Positions 1 through 8,660 of a stretch of DNA of 64,000 nt are shown piece after piece. The notes below the pieces were generated by a model. The model was not told where the DNA came from, did not search any database, and worked only from the letters and a program-made list of their open reading frames with translations. Position 1 is the stretch's first letter. The number at the start of each line of letters is the position of its first letter. The DNA is from Pseudomonadota bacterium (GTDB lineage Bacteria; Pseudomonadota; Gammaproteobacteria; JAADHS01): contig JAKACW010000002.1 in the NCBI GenBank assembly GCA_021821045.1, forward strand, positions 51,034-115,033, given 5' to 3'. The position numbers and the translations under genes were made by a program.

Positions 1-1
1 C

Positions 2-2590
2 GAAACGCTGCAAGATCTGGCGGTCGACAACGGCTTTTGCATTGTTGCGACGACGCATTCGCTGCTTGGATTGAACATCAGCGGGGCAGCGGAAGATGCC
101 GTGGAGCGCATCGCGTTCGATGAACCCCTTCAGTCCATCGCGATGTCCTTTCCGCTTGTCGTCGTGGGGTTTGAGCGCCACATCGTCGTTTACCTCGTGG
201 GTGACGACAAATCGCTTGTTCGCCAAGGCAGCGTCGACGCCACGCACAAGATCGCGGACGTCGGCGTGTCGAATCAAATTGCCGCGGCGGCGCTGGGCGA
301 GGGCGGAATCATGCTCGTCGATGTTGGCGATCCGCAGCAGCCGCTATGGCTGAGTCGTTACGGAAATATTGGCGACGTTCAAAGCATCCAACTGACCGAC
401 AACAAGCTGATGGCCATTGAACGCTCGGGCCGACACTTGGTTTTCGACATTTCCAACGCGACCGCGCCCGTCGTCACCCACGCCATCCGCGGTCGTGAGC
501 AGGCGCTTGGAGTCGGACTCAACGAAGATGCGGCGTGGCTCGTCGACAAGCAGAAACTCGCGCTCTGGGACATACGCTACAGCGAACCGCGCCTAAGCAA
601 TGCCGATCTGGACGCGGGCCAGGGCGTCAACTATGGCGGCCAGCGCAGAGCGTTTTTCGATGCCTCAACGAAACGTTTGTTTGTCGCCGATTGGTTTTCC
701 GGCATGCACATCTACGATGTCTCCGAACCGAAGCGACCGCGCTTGTTGTCAACGTTTCACACGCCTGGCTCTTCCAAGGGCGTGACGGTTCGCGACAATC
801 TCGCCTATGTCGCCGACGACGACCATGGCTTGCAGATCGTCGATGTCGCGGATCCGACCGCGCCGAAACTTGCTGCCGCCTTAGCGTTAACCGGCTTGGC
901 CTATACGCCGGTCCTCGACGGCGACCGGCTGTTCATGGCCAGTCATCACGGTGGGTTTCAGATCATCGACATCGCCAATCCGTTCGATCCAAAGTTGATC
1001 GGTAGTTATGATACGCCCGGCAAAGCCTGGTCCTTGGCGTTGGCGCAGAATGTTCTCATCGTTGCTGATTCGGAGGGCGGCTTGATTGGCTTCAACATTG
1101 CTAACCCGGAGCACCCCGAGCCGGTGTGGGAGTTCAATCCAGGCGGCCATGCCGAGGACGTGGTGGTCGATGGGACGCTGGCGTTCGTGGCGTTTTTCGA
1201 TGGCAGTGTGTACAGCGTTGATGTTTCCGATCCCATGCAGCCCAAAGTGCTCGGACAAGGGAGAACGCCGGGCAACGCCCGCGGGCTGGCAAAGCGCGGC
1301 AATGTTCTCTACGTCGCAAACTGGCTCGCCGGCGTGGTTGCGATGGATGTCAGCGATGCCGAGGACCTGCGACTCGGCGATCGGCTGGACACCGACGGCG
1401 CAACATGGGGCGTTTCCCTCGGTGGCGATGGCGAACTGTTTGCGCTGGATTGGTGGGGCGGCTTAGTCGTGCTGGGCGAGCGCGACGATAGCGGTCTTTT
1501 CGTCATTGGGCGATACAACCAATTCGGCGCCGTGAACGATCTCGCCGTGATGGACAACTACCTGATAACCGCCGAGGGCGATTTCGGCGTTCAGATCTAC
1601 GACATCAACAACCCACTCAATCCGACGTGGGCCGCGGGACTGGAGTTGGGGCACGCCGCCAAACATCTTGCCATCGCGGATAGACGGGCGTTCATTGCCA
1701 CTGACGGAAATCGAATCGAGGAGGTTGACCTCAGCTCGCCGTTCAATCCGCTCGGCATTGGATTGATCAAAACCGACGAAGAGGTATCGCGCATCAAAGC
1801 CGATGGCAACGCCGTCGCCTATCTCGCCAGCGGCCAAACACTTTGCGCTTTCGACGCACGCGCGGCGGATCCGCCCCGTTGCCACCGCTTCGACGGCGGC
1901 GTTGCGGACTTCGACGTGTCGCGCGGAACCGTTATCGCGGCCACCGCTAACCGCGTGTGGCGCTGGACGCTGGACGGCTATCCCGATCAAATCGACGCGA
2001 CATTCGCGGTCGACGGTCCGACCCGGTTTGTTCGCGCGCATCCACAGGGAATACGCGTGATAAACCAGGACTACCGCATCGGTCGCTACGATGACACCAC
2101 CAAATCCTATGAGCCGGGTGACATGCCGCACGAGGTCGGGCAAGCACACGACGTGGCGTTGGATGGCGATCGGGTGGCGTTCGCGACGGAGGAGGGGGTG
2201 CGCATAGTTGAGATCACACCTGACGGCGGCGCAGCAAGCACACGCTACGACGCCGCGCGATCAATCACGGGCCTGGCCACTCACAATGGCGTCATTTATG
2301 GGGCATCAGCTCGATCCATTTTCGCCGTCGACCCCCTGGACGCCGTGACATGGTCCAAACTCGTGGACGATCAAGTCCTAGTGGACGTTCCGCCGGACTT
2401 GCCGGAGGGCAGCTACCATGTCGTCGCCCGGATCGGCGGCAATGCCGTCGTGTTCGCAAACACGGTGCGCCGCCAACTGAAGGGCTTCGCAAAACCCGAT
2501 ATTACCCTTGAAGAACTCAATAAATTCCGCGAGCAACAGCGCGAAAGCGACGACACAACAACGCCGAACGCAGCACCGCGCCCCGATTGA
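2..2590 (+). CDS. LVIVD-repeat beta-propeller protein, 5' end outside window
   Basis: The reading frame is open from base 2 with no stop, so the gene begins upstream of the window. The first in-window TTG (position 71) is not the real start, because the residues before it already fit the repeat. Over 860 residues are visible. They form many repeats of about 40 residues following the pattern 'x-Val-x-Gly-x-x-Ala-Tyr-Val-Ala-Asp-x-x-x-Gly-Leu-x-Ile-Val-Asp-Val-x-Asp-Pro', for example around residues 210-460, which is the LVIVD repeat of bacterial beta-propellers. The C-terminus is a short charged Ser/Thr/Pro tail. LVIVD proteins are usually secreted or surface-exposed, but the N-terminus that would show a signal peptide is missing. 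No catalytic motif was seen; a binding or scaffold role is inference. Confidence 0.75.
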   Translation, partial: ETLQDLAVDNGFCIVATTHSLLGLNISGAAEDAVERIAFDEPLQSIAMSFPLVVVGFERHIVVYLVGDDKSLVRQGSVDATHKIADVGVSNQIAAAALGEGGIMLVDVGDPQQPLWLSRYGNIGDVQSIQLTDNKLMAIERSGRHLVFDISNATAPVVTHAIRGREQALGVGLNEDAAWLVDKQKLALWDIRYSEPRLSNADLDAGQGVNYGGQRRAFFDASTKRLFVADWFSGMHIYDVSEPKRPRLLSTFHTPGSSKGVTVRDNLAYVADDDHGLQIVDVADPTAPKLAAALALTGLAYTPVLDGDRLFMASHHGGFQIIDIANPFDPKLIGSYDTPGKAWSLALAQNVLIVADSEGGLIGFNIANPEHPEPVWEFNPGGHAEDVVVDGTLAFVAFFDGSVYSVDVSDPMQPKVLGQGRTPGNARGLAKRGNVLYVANWLAGVVAMDVSDAEDLRLGDRLDTDGATWGVSLGGDGELFALDWWGGLVVLGERDDSGLFVIGRYNQFGAVNDLAVMDNYLITAEGDFGVQIYDINNPLNPTWAAGLELGHAAKHLAIADRRAFIATDGNRIEEVDLSSPFNPLGIGLIKTDEEVSRIKADGNAVAYLASGQTLCAFDARAADPPRCHRFDGGVADFDVSRGTVIAATANRVWRWTLDGYPDQIDATFAVDGPTRFVRAHPQGIRVINQDYRIGRYDDTTKSYEPGDMPHEVGQAHDVALDGDRVAFATEEGVRIVEITPDGGAASTRYDAARSITGLATHNGVIYGASARSIFAVDPLDAVTWSKLVDDQVLVDVPPDLPEGSYHVVARIGGNAVVFANTVRRQLKGFAKPDITLEELNKFREQQRESDDTTTPNAAPRPD

Positions 2591-2596
2591 GGCCGC

Positions 2597-2604
2597 GCTA
2601 TACT
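2597..2604 (+). promoter_or_regulatory. Possible -10 element (GCTATACT)
   Basis: TATACT at 2599-2604 lies just after the upstream stop codon and 39 bases before the next ATG. No convincing -35 is seen at the usual distance. The same octamer precedes three other genes in the window (near 14070, 16646 and 38065), which supports a promoter reading. Confidence 0.35.
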
Positions 2605-2643
2605 AACTTGTGAAACCGAACCGTCTTGCCAAAGGGGATATCC

Positions 2644-3237
2644 ATGCCCGTTGAAGTCAAAAGCAGCAAAGAGCTTAAACCCGGCGATCTTTACGAAGAT
2701 TCGCTCAAGCATCCGTGCCTGTGCGTCAATCGCAACGGAACGGAAGTCTCGGGCATTTCGATGGTCGACGGCTCGTATCCGCGCTGCGACGATCTGAACC
2801 ATACGACGCTGCGCCGTTTGACTGTCGAGGAAGCGTGGCATTGGCGCATTCATGGACCGCGTGACCGTGAGTTGTCGCCGCACCAGCAGTGGTGGGAGAA
2901 GAAGCCGGCCTACCTGGTCAATCCCGCGCACTACCTCGAAAATCTGTATTTCTTCGCGCTGTACCAAGTCGAGTGGAACGAAGAAGCGTTGCAGCGCCTA
3001 GGTTCGCCCATTCGCCATGAGTGGCGCGAAATCGAATCCTTTATCGAGGACAAAGGTTCCACGGGCAAGGCCGTTATTTCCTTTCGCGTTTTCGGCAGCG
3101 AACGCTCCGGCCGGGTCAAGGTGGAAGCGCACAAGACACCCAAGGACTGGTTGTTCGACGATCTCACATTGGAGGTCGATGGCGAAAAAGAGCCGCTGGC
3201 ATTGATTCAAAACGGCATGGATGTGACGACCCGCTGA
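2644..3237 (+). CDS. Hypothetical protein with possible Coa1-like C-terminal domain
   Basis: A soluble protein of 197 residues with no signal peptide or membrane segment. ATG 2644 is chosen over TTG 2626 because AAGGGG sits about 8 bases before it. The N-terminal half has a Cys pair (Cys-Leu-Cys) and a Trp-rich stretch (Trp-His-Trp, Gln-Gln-Trp-Trp). The last 70 residues, with small residues followed by Val-Phe-Gly, Gly-Arg-Val-Lys-Val-Glu-Ala, a Trp and Leu-x-Leu-Glu-Val, resemble the strand pattern of the cytochrome-oxidase-assembly Coa1 domain. That resemblance is by eye only. The gene faces fbp across a REP pair. I do not recognise a function. Confidence 0.6.
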   Translation: MPVEVKSSKELKPGDLYEDSLKHPCLCVNRNGTEVSGISMVDGSYPRCDDLNHTTLRRLTVEEAWHWRIHGPRDRELSPHQQWWEKKPAYLVNPAHYLENLYFFALYQVEWNEEALQRLGSPIRHEWREIESFIEDKGSTGKAVISFRVFGSERSGRVKVEAHKTPKDWLFDDLTLEVDGEKEPLALIQNGMDVTTR

Positions 3238-3250
3238 CACGGGCTTAATT

Positions 3251-3272
3251 GCAGAAGCGGATTTATCCGCGA
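3251..3272 (+). repeat. REP-like element, forward copy
   Basis: The 22-base unit resembles the widespread gammaproteobacterial REP motif (GTAGGAGCGG followed by CTTTAGCCGCGA), differing at about four positions. It is imperfectly self-complementary (GCGGAT / ATCCGC). It lies between two convergent genes and is paired with an inverted copy 36 bases downstream. Confidence 0.65.
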
Positions 3273-3308
3273 TAGCAATGGCTGATGTGAACGAATCGGA
3301 GTGAAAAA

Positions 3309-3330
3309 TCGCGGTTAAAGCCGCTCCTAC
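3309..3330 (-). repeat. REP-like element, inverted copy
   Basis: Read on the minus strand this matches the same REP motif with a single difference (Ala-coding-independent A for G in the inner arm). Together with the forward copy at 3251-3272 it forms a head-to-head pair like a BIME. Confidence 0.7.
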
Positions 3331-3348
3331 GAGAGCCGTAGGAGCGGC
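3320..3348. terminator. Perfect 12-bp hairpin at the REP pair, likely bidirectional terminator
   Basis: GCCGCTCCTACG (3320-3331) and its exact complement CGTAGGAGCGGC (3337-3348) flank a 5-base loop. It lies between the convergent genes ending at 3237 and 3357. On the fbp strand the hairpin is followed a few bases later by a run of T, so it could stop fbp transcription. Overlaps the inverted REP copy. Confidence 0.6.
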
Positions 3349-3356
3349 AAAATCGA

Positions 3357-4364
3357 TTAGCTCTCTTTGTGATACTGAATGACACGATCCACTTCATTCT
3401 TTGAGCCAAGAATGACCGGAACACGCTGGTGCAGATTGTCGGGTTGAATGTCCAGGATACGCTCGCGACCCGTGGATGAAACACCGCCCGCCTGTTCGAC
3501 GATGAACGACATCGGGTTCGCTTCATACATCAGGCGCAGACGTCCGGGTTTGGATGGATCCTTGGTGTCGCGCGGATACAGGAAAATCCCGCCGCGGGTC
3601 AGAATGCGATGCACTTCGGCGACCATGGAGGCCACCCAGCGCATGTTGAAATCTTGCTTGCGGGGTCCCGTCTTGCCGGCCAAACACTCATTGATATAGC
3701 GCGTCACCGGCGGCTCCCAGAACCGTGAATTCGACGCGTTGATCGCGAACTCCTTGGTGTCCGCCGGAATCTTCATTTTCGGATGGGTGAGGACGAATTC
3801 GCCGACGCTCTGATCCAGCGTAAATCCGTCCACGCCGTTGCCGGTGGTGATCACCAGCATGGTCGACGGCCCGTAGAGGGCGTAGCCGGCACAAACTTGC
3901 TGCGTACCGGGTTGCAGGAAGTCCTTCGCGGTCGGTTCTTTCACACCTTCCGGACAGCGCAGAATAGAGAAGATCGTGCCGACGGAGATATTCACATCGA
4001 TATTGGACGAACCATCGAGAGGATCGAACACCAGCAAGTATTTGCCGCGCGGGTACTTGGCGGGAATGGGGTAGATTTCTTCCATTTCCTCGGACGCAAG
4101 CGCCGCAAGGTGCCCGGTCCATTCGTTGCAGCCGATAACGACATCATTGGAAATGACGTCCAACTTTTTCTGGGCTTCGCCTTGAACGTTGTCCGAACCG
4201 GCACCGCCCAAGACGCCCGCCAGAGCGCCTTTGTTGACCGCGGCTGAAATCACTTTGCACGCTGTCGCCACATCGTTGAGCAGCGCGGTGAACTCGCCGC
4301 TGACCGCCGAGTAGCGGCGTTGTTCTTCGAGAATAAACTGTGTAAGAGAAACGCTGTTGTACAT
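3357..4364 (-). CDS. fbp: Class I fructose-1,6-bisphosphatase
   Basis: 335 residues, the normal length of class I FBPase. It removes the 1-phosphate of fructose 1,6-bisphosphate, an irreversible cytoplasmic step of gluconeogenesis that also serves carbon fixation where present. The metal and substrate signature [11 protein letters not shown] is intact near residues 113-123. Further family blocks include Gly-Gly-Ile-Phe-Leu-Tyr-Pro and Leu-Arg-Leu-Met-Tyr-Glu-Ala-Asn-Pro near residues 259-284. ATG 4364 has an AAGGAAAAG ribosome site just upstream. The gene is divergent from rlmI and convergent with the hypothetical gene at 2644. Its product, fructose 6-phosphate, is a substrate of GlmS and of the sucrose-phosphate synthase elsewhere in the window. 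Confidence 0.97.
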   Translation of the reverse strand: MYNSVSLTQFILEEQRRYSAVSGEFTALLNDVATACKVISAAVNKGALAGVLGGAGSDNVQGEAQKKLDVISNDVVIGCNEWTGHLAALASEEMEEIYPIPAKYPRGKYLLVFDPLDGSSNIDVNISVGTIFSILRCPEGVKEPTAKDFLQPGTQQVCAGYALYGPSTMLVITTGNGVDGFTLDQSVGEFVLTHPKMKIPADTKEFAINASNSRFWEPPVTRYINECLAGKTGPRKQDFNMRWVASMVAEVHRILTRGGIFLYPRDTKDPSKPGRLRLMYEANPMSFIVEQAGGVSSTGRERILDIQPDNLHQRVPVILGSKNEVDRVIQYHKES

Positions 4365-4467
4365 CGTCTTTTCCTTGTAGTGTGAATGCTTGCCACCACA
4401 ATGCGGGTCGCGGCGGCGAAGGAGCGAAGGACTGGGAATCGTCTCAGTGCGATCCGGCAGTGCTGGC

Positions 4468-4499
4468 CCGAAAAAGGCGGTATTATGCTGTTTTTTCGG
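4468..4499. promoter_or_regulatory. Inverted repeat between divergent fbp and rlmI
   Basis: CCGAAAAA (4468-4475) and TTTTTCGG (4492-4499) are exact complements around a 16-base centre that contains TATTAT/ATAATA, a possible -10 on either strand. The stretch lies in the AT-rich part of the 178-base divergent intergenic region and could be an operator or a hairpin. Confidence 0.35.
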
Positions 4500-4542
4500 A
4501 AAAAAATAAAGTCAAAACCTTTCTTTCAAGGATAGTTTAAAC

Positions 4543-5760
4543 ATGGGCAATTCGCGCCAGCATCCTCCCTATGCGCCCCTCAGGCTCAAAAAAAACGAGG
4601 AACGCCGCATCAAGGGCGGGCATACCTGGGTGTTTAGCAACGAAGTGGACACCCAAGCCACGCCGCTCACGGGGTTCGCGCCCGGCCAACCGGTGGTCAT
4701 CGAGGACGCCCGCGGGCTGGCGTTGGGGGCGGGCTATGTCAACCCGCACACCCTGATCTCCGCCAGAATCGTCACCCGCAACCCTCACGCCGCCATTGAT
4801 CGGGCATTCTTCACCTCCCGGCTCAAGGAAGCGCTTGCGGTGCGGAAGCGAATGTTCGGCGAACCTTACTACCGCTGGGTTTATGGCGACAGCGACGGAT
4901 TGCCCGGTCTGGTGGTCGACCGCTTTGGCCCCCTCGTGGTGGTTCAGATCAGCACCGCGGGAATGGAAATCGTCCTGGACGATATCGTCAGCGCCATCGA
5001 CACCCTCGTCGACCCCTCCGTGATCGTGCTGCGCAACGACGGCGGTGCGCGCGACTTGGAGCAGTTGCCCAAGTATTCCCGTGTCTGTAAAGGGGATGCG
5101 CCGGATCATTTGATCGTTTTTGAAAACGGCGCGCGCTACGCTGCGCCCTTGCTCGAAGGCCAAAAGACCGGCTGGTTTTTCGATCACCGCATGAACCGCG
5201 CGGCCTTGCGCCGCTACGTCAAGAATCAATCGGTGCTCGATGTGTTCAGCTACGTCGGGGGCTGGGGCATTCAGGCGGCGCTGGCTGGCGCCGAGTCCGT
5301 GACCTGCCTGGATGTTTCCGAAAAGGCATTGGGGTTTGCCGCCGAGAACGCCCGTCACAACGACGTCTCCGCAAATTTCTCGACCCTGGCAGGCGATGCC
5401 TTCGAACTGCTAAAGAGCCTGCGCGACGAACGCCGGCGCTTCGATGTGATCATTCTCGACCCGCCGGCCTTTATACAGAAAAAGAAAGACTTGAAGAACG
5501 GCGAGACCGCCTATCGACGTTTGAATCAAGCCGCGATGCAGATTCTGTCGAAGGACGGCATTCTGGTATCCGCGTCATGTTCCTCCTACCTCAGCGGCGA
5601 TGCGCTGCAGGACATCATTCGTCAGGCCTCGCGTCACATCGATCGCCAGGTACAAATTCTGGAAACCGGCCACCAAGGGCCCGATCACCCGGTGCATCCG
5701 TCGATTCCGGAAACCCGCTATCTCAAAGCATTCTTTTGCCGCGTGGCGCCGACGTTTTAG
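4543..5760 (+). CDS. rlmI: 23S rRNA m5C1962 methyltransferase (RlmI/YccW family)
   Basis: 405 residues, the usual length of RlmI, a cytoplasmic S-adenosylmethionine-dependent enzyme that methylates C1962 of 23S rRNA. The N-terminal 80 residues form a PUA-type RNA-binding domain beginning 'Leu-Lys-Lys-Asn-Glu-Glu-Arg-Arg-Ile-Lys-Gly-Gly-His-Thr-Trp-Val-Phe'. The C-terminal half holds the methyltransferase fold, with Val-Leu-Asp-Val-Phe-Ser-Tyr-Val-Gly-Gly-Trp-Gly as the cofactor loop. The target-site motif Leu-Asp-Pro-Pro-Ala-Phe follows, and a Ser-Cys-Ser-Ser stretch carries the conserved cysteine. ATG 4543 has AAGGAT about 9 bases upstream. The same family includes RlmK-like enzymes; RlmI fits best. 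Confidence 0.9.
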   Translation: MGNSRQHPPYAPLRLKKNEERRIKGGHTWVFSNEVDTQATPLTGFAPGQPVVIEDARGLALGAGYVNPHTLISARIVTRNPHAAIDRAFFTSRLKEALAVRKRMFGEPYYRWVYGDSDGLPGLVVDRFGPLVVVQISTAGMEIVLDDIVSAIDTLVDPSVIVLRNDGGARDLEQLPKYSRVCKGDAPDHLIVFENGARYAAPLLEGQKTGWFFDHRMNRAALRRYVKNQSVLDVFSYVGGWGIQAALAGAESVTCLDVSEKALGFAAENARHNDVSANFSTLAGDAFELLKSLRDERRRFDVIILDPPAFIQKKKDLKNGETAYRRLNQAAMQILSKDGILVSASCSSYLSGDALQDIIRQASRHIDRQVQILETGHQGPDHPVHPSIPETRYLKAFFCRVAPTF

Positions 5761-5772
5761 TCGATATGGATT

Positions 5773-5802
5773 TTGATCCGTCCGGCACTCAACGCGTACA
5801 AT
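5773..5802 (+). promoter_or_regulatory. Sigma-70-type promoter immediately before lgt
   Basis: TTGATC (5773-5778) and TACAAT (5797-5802) are separated by 18 bases. The -10 ends only 7 bases before the lgt ATG at 5810, so transcription would begin at or within a base or two of the start codon, and no ribosome site is seen between them. It probably drives lgt-thyA-folA. Confidence 0.55.
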
Positions 5803-5809
5803 TCAACTC

Positions 5810-6610
5810 ATGATTAACTACCCCGCCATTGATCCGGTCGCAATCGCCCTCGGTCCTGTGAAAATCCACTGGTACGGAATCATGTACCTCGTGGGGTTCG
5901 TCGGCGCCTGGTGGGCCGGCACGTATCGCTCCAAAAAACCCGAATTCGCACCGTGGACGCCGGAGCGCATGAGCGACGTGTTGTTTTACGGCGCCATGGG
6001 GGTCATTGTCGGCGGCCGACTTGGCTACATTCTGTTTTACGATTTGGAAAACGTGCTTAATGAGCCTCTGCGGATAATCCGGATCTGGGAAGGCGGCATG
6101 TCCTTTCACGGCGGATTGCTCGGCGTCATCGCGGCGATGTGGCTGTTTGGACGCAAAGTCCGGCAACCATTTTTTCAGGTGACGGATTTCATCGCACCAT
6201 TGGTACCCATCGGTTTGTTCGCCGGCCGCATCGGCAACTTTATCAACGGCGAATTGTGGGGAAAGCAGTCGGACGTGCCGTGGGCGATGGTGTTCCCCAG
6301 CGGTGGCGAGGTGGCTCGTCATCCCAGCCAACTTTATCAAGCCGCGCTGGAAGGCATCGCGCTGTTCGTCATCTTATGGTTCTTCTCGCGCAAGCCCAAA
6401 CCCACCATGGCGGTGTCGGGCATGTTTCTGCTGTGCTACGGCGTGTTTCGGTTCGTGGTGGAGTTTGTTCGCGTTCCCGATCAACATTTGGGCTATCTCG
6501 CGCTAGAATGGGTCACGATGGGCCAGATACTTTCGCTTCCCATGATTCTTTTCGGTGCGTTTCTCTTGGCTTGGGCCTACAAGGGCAAAACGAAAACATC
6601 CGTCGCTTAA
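5810..6610 (+). CDS. lgt: Prolipoprotein diacylglyceryl transferase
   Basis: 266 residues, a polytopic inner-membrane enzyme with about seven hydrophobic segments. It transfers diacylglycerol from phosphatidylglycerol to the lipobox cysteine, the first step of lipoprotein maturation. The diagnostic [13 protein letters not shown] motif is present near residues 141-153, together with His-Trp-Tyr-Gly near the N-terminus, Ser-Phe-His-Gly-Gly-Leu and His-Pro-Ser-Gln-Leu-Tyr-Gln. The start fits the family N-terminus (Phe/Ile-Asp-Pro-Val about 8 residues in). No Shine-Dalgarno sequence precedes it. It is followed after 11 bases by thyA, the order seen in many gammaproteobacteria. Confidence 0.97.
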   Translation: MINYPAIDPVAIALGPVKIHWYGIMYLVGFVGAWWAGTYRSKKPEFAPWTPERMSDVLFYGAMGVIVGGRLGYILFYDLENVLNEPLRIIRIWEGGMSFHGGLLGVIAAMWLFGRKVRQPFFQVTDFIAPLVPIGLFAGRIGNFINGELWGKQSDVPWAMVFPSGGEVARHPSQLYQAALEGIALFVILWFFSRKPKPTMAVSGMFLLCYGVFRFVVEFVRVPDQHLGYLALEWVTMGQILSLPMILFGAFLLAWAYKGKTKTSVA

Positions 6611-6621
6611 CAGGGGAACCC

Positions 6622-7416
6622 ATGCAGCAGTACCTCGACCTCCTGCGTCACGTTCGCAACCACGGCGTTGAAAAAAGCGATCGCACGGGAACCGGAACCC
6701 TGAGCGTGTTCGGTTACCAGATGCGCTTTAATCTCGCGCAAGGCTTTCCGGCGGTAACCACGAAAAAACTCCACTTTCGGTCCATTGTTCATGAATTGCT
6801 GTGGTTCTTGCGGGGCGACACCAACGTTGGCTATCTGCGCGACAATGGCGTGACGATTTGGGACGAATGGGCCGACGAAAACGGCAACCTCGGGCCCGTT
6901 TATGGCAAACAGTGGCGCAGCTGGGCCAGGCAAGACGGTTCCACGATCGACCAAATCAGCCAAGTTATCGAGACCATCAAGCGCGATCCCGATTCGCGGC
7001 GCATGATCGTGAGCGCCTGGAATGTCGGCGAGCTGGATCAAATGGCTCTGGCGCCGTGCCATGCGTTTTTTCAGTTCTATGTCGCGCAAGGCAAGCTGTC
7101 GTGCCAGTTATATCAACGCAGCGCGGATATCTTCCTCGGGGTGCCATTCAACATCGCGTCGTACGCCTTGCTCACCCTCATGATCGCGCAAGTGACGGGA
7201 CTGAAGGCGGGAGACTTTATTCATACGCTTGGCGACGCGCACCTTTACTTGAATCATCTTGAGCAAGCGGACGCCCAGCTGGCACGCCAGCCGCTGCACC
7301 CGCCACAAATGAAACTGAACCCGCAAGTAACCTCGATTCTTGATTTTACCTACGACGACTTTCAGCTCGTCGACTACGAGTGCCATCCGGCAATCAAAGC
7401 GCCGGTGGCGGTGTAA
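6622..7416 (+). CDS. thyA: Thymidylate synthase
   Basis: 264 residues, identical in length to E. coli ThyA. It converts dUMP to dTMP using methylene-tetrahydrofolate in the cytoplasm. The catalytic cysteine is Cys146 in Ala-Pro-Cys-His-Ala-Phe-Phe-Gln, followed by the family block [15 protein letters not shown]. ATG 6622 follows an AGGGGAA ribosome site. The frame is open far upstream through lgt, but only the part from 6622 is ThyA. The dihydrofolate it releases is recycled by FolA, encoded 13 bases downstream. Confidence 0.98.
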   Translation: MQQYLDLLRHVRNHGVEKSDRTGTGTLSVFGYQMRFNLAQGFPAVTTKKLHFRSIVHELLWFLRGDTNVGYLRDNGVTIWDEWADENGNLGPVYGKQWRSWARQDGSTIDQISQVIETIKRDPDSRRMIVSAWNVGELDQMALAPCHAFFQFYVAQGKLSCQLYQRSADIFLGVPFNIASYALLTLMIAQVTGLKAGDFIHTLGDAHLYLNHLEQADAQLARQPLHPPQMKLNPQVTSILDFTYDDFQLVDYECHPAIKAPVAV

Positions 7417-7429
7417 GCGAGGCCCGACC

Positions 7430-7927
7430 ATGATCTCCATCATCGCCGCCATGGACGAAAATCGGACGATCGGCATCGAAAACCGCCTACCTTGGCGCCT
7501 GCCGGCGGATTTGCAGTATTTCAGGAAGGTCACGCTCAACAAGCCGGTATTGATGGGGCGTAAGACGTGGGATTCGATCGGACGACCGTTGCCGGGCCGA
7601 CGCAACATGGTCGTCACGCGGGATTCCAGCTTTCATGCCCAGGGTTGCGAAGTGTTTCATTCAGTCAATGATGCGCTGGCGGCCGCCCGCGGCGCCGAGG
7701 AGATCATGGTGATTGGCGGCGCATCGTTTTACGCCCAAATGCTCCCGCGGGCACAGCGGCTCTACATCACGCTGCTGCGCGGCGAACACTTTCATGGCGA
7801 CGCCCATTTTCCCGCGTGGAGCTCGGAAGAATGGCAGCAAATCTGGCGGGAAGACCACCAGCGGGACGAAAAAAATCCCCATGACTACAGTTTTATTGTT
7901 TATGAAAGACAAAAGGCGCGCGGCTAA
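7430..7927 (+). CDS. folA: Dihydrofolate reductase
   Basis: 165 residues, the size of chromosomal DHFR. It reduces dihydrofolate to tetrahydrofolate with NADPH, regenerating the cofactor consumed by ThyA. Visible signatures are the N-terminal Ile-Ala-Ala-Met, Leu-Pro-Trp-Arg-Leu-Pro-Ala-Asp with the substrate acid at Asp27, Met-Gly-Arg-Lys-Thr-Trp-Asp-Ser-Ile-Gly-Arg-Pro-Leu-Pro-Gly-Arg, and the NADPH-binding Val-Ile-Gly-Gly-Ala. Start at ATG 7430 gives the exact family N-terminus. It is the last gene of lgt-thyA-folA and converges on zapG with a 39-base gap. Confidence 0.98.
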   Translation: MISIIAAMDENRTIGIENRLPWRLPADLQYFRKVTLNKPVLMGRKTWDSIGRPLPGRRNMVVTRDSSFHAQGCEVFHSVNDALAAARGAEEIMVIGGASFYAQMLPRAQRLYITLLRGEHFHGDAHFPAWSSEEWQQIWREDHQRDEKNPHDYSFIVYERQKARG

Positions 7928-7966
7928 CCGCCGTGCGCCCTTCATCAAGTTGGGAATAGGAAAAAA

Positions 7967-8401
7967 TTAGTGAAAAGTACGCGCGTCCCCGGCGGGCGCG
8001 TCAGCGCGCTTTTTTGCGCTAAGCGCCTCCTCCTCAGAGGCGGATTCAGTCGATGACTTTGCAGCACCATTGCCACCCGATGCAAGGCGCGGCGCCTCGT
8101 CGAGATCCAGCATAACCTGCCCCGAACACAGTTGCTGCGAACCGGAGGCAAGGTGCCGATAGACGGCCTTGTAGCTTTCCGTCATATGTTGAATAAGCTC
8201 GGCGGTCGTTTGAAAGTGGGAGTTAACGTCTTCGCGATATCGCCCGAATTCCTCTTTCATGGACGAAAGTTCGCCCTCAAGGGATCGGGCCTTGCTCTTG
8301 GCCAGCTCGGAGTCGTCGGTCCGACTGCGCCCGAGAACCAACCCATACACAAAACCGCCAACAGTTAGTGCCACCACAATGATCCACATCCAAAGTTCCA
8401 T
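7967..8401 (-). CDS. zapG: YhcB/ZapG-family inner-membrane protein (DUF1043)
   Basis: 144 residues. One N-terminal membrane helix (residues about 4-24) is followed by a predicted coiled coil and by the family block His-Phe-Gln-Thr-Thr-Ala-Glu-Leu-Ile-Gln-His-Met-Thr-Glu-Ser-Tyr-Lys-Ala-Val-Tyr-Arg-His-Leu-Ala, characteristic of DUF1043. The C-terminal 45 residues are a low-complexity, charged, disordered tail. In E. coli YhcB (ZapG) links envelope synthesis and cell division; here that role is by family only. ATG 8401 has GGGAGGCAGC directly upstream. The gene is convergent with folA and divergent from the HDOD gene. Confidence 0.85.
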   Translation of the reverse strand: MELWMWIIVVALTVGGFVYGLVLGRSRTDDSELAKSKARSLEGELSSMKEEFGRYREDVNSHFQTTAELIQHMTESYKAVYRHLASGSQQLCSGQVMLDLDEAPRLASGGNGAAKSSTESASEEEALSAKKRADAPAGDARTFH

Positions 8402-8660
8402 GCTGCCTCCCTCAAGTAAATGCGTTTTTAATCAACTGCCTGAGATCTGTCTTTTTGGCCTTGTGCAGCTAGCGCCGCCGGCCGCTTTTTTAAAGATGGG
8501 ATCCGCCGTGCCTACCCTCAGTCAACGAGCAGCCACGAATCCGCGCGACCTAGTGTAGCGAAAAATTATGGTCTCGTCTCGTAATTCCCTGAGCGATTAC
8601 ATTGGTTATTGGCGAGATCCGCCGCATGCTCCTCACCATGACTAGGTGTTTAGATTGTCG

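Noticed and set aside
1463..2149. Minus-strand frame of 228 codons under the LVIVD protein
   Set aside because: No recognisable domain or ribosome site; the repeats on the plus strand account for the coding signal.
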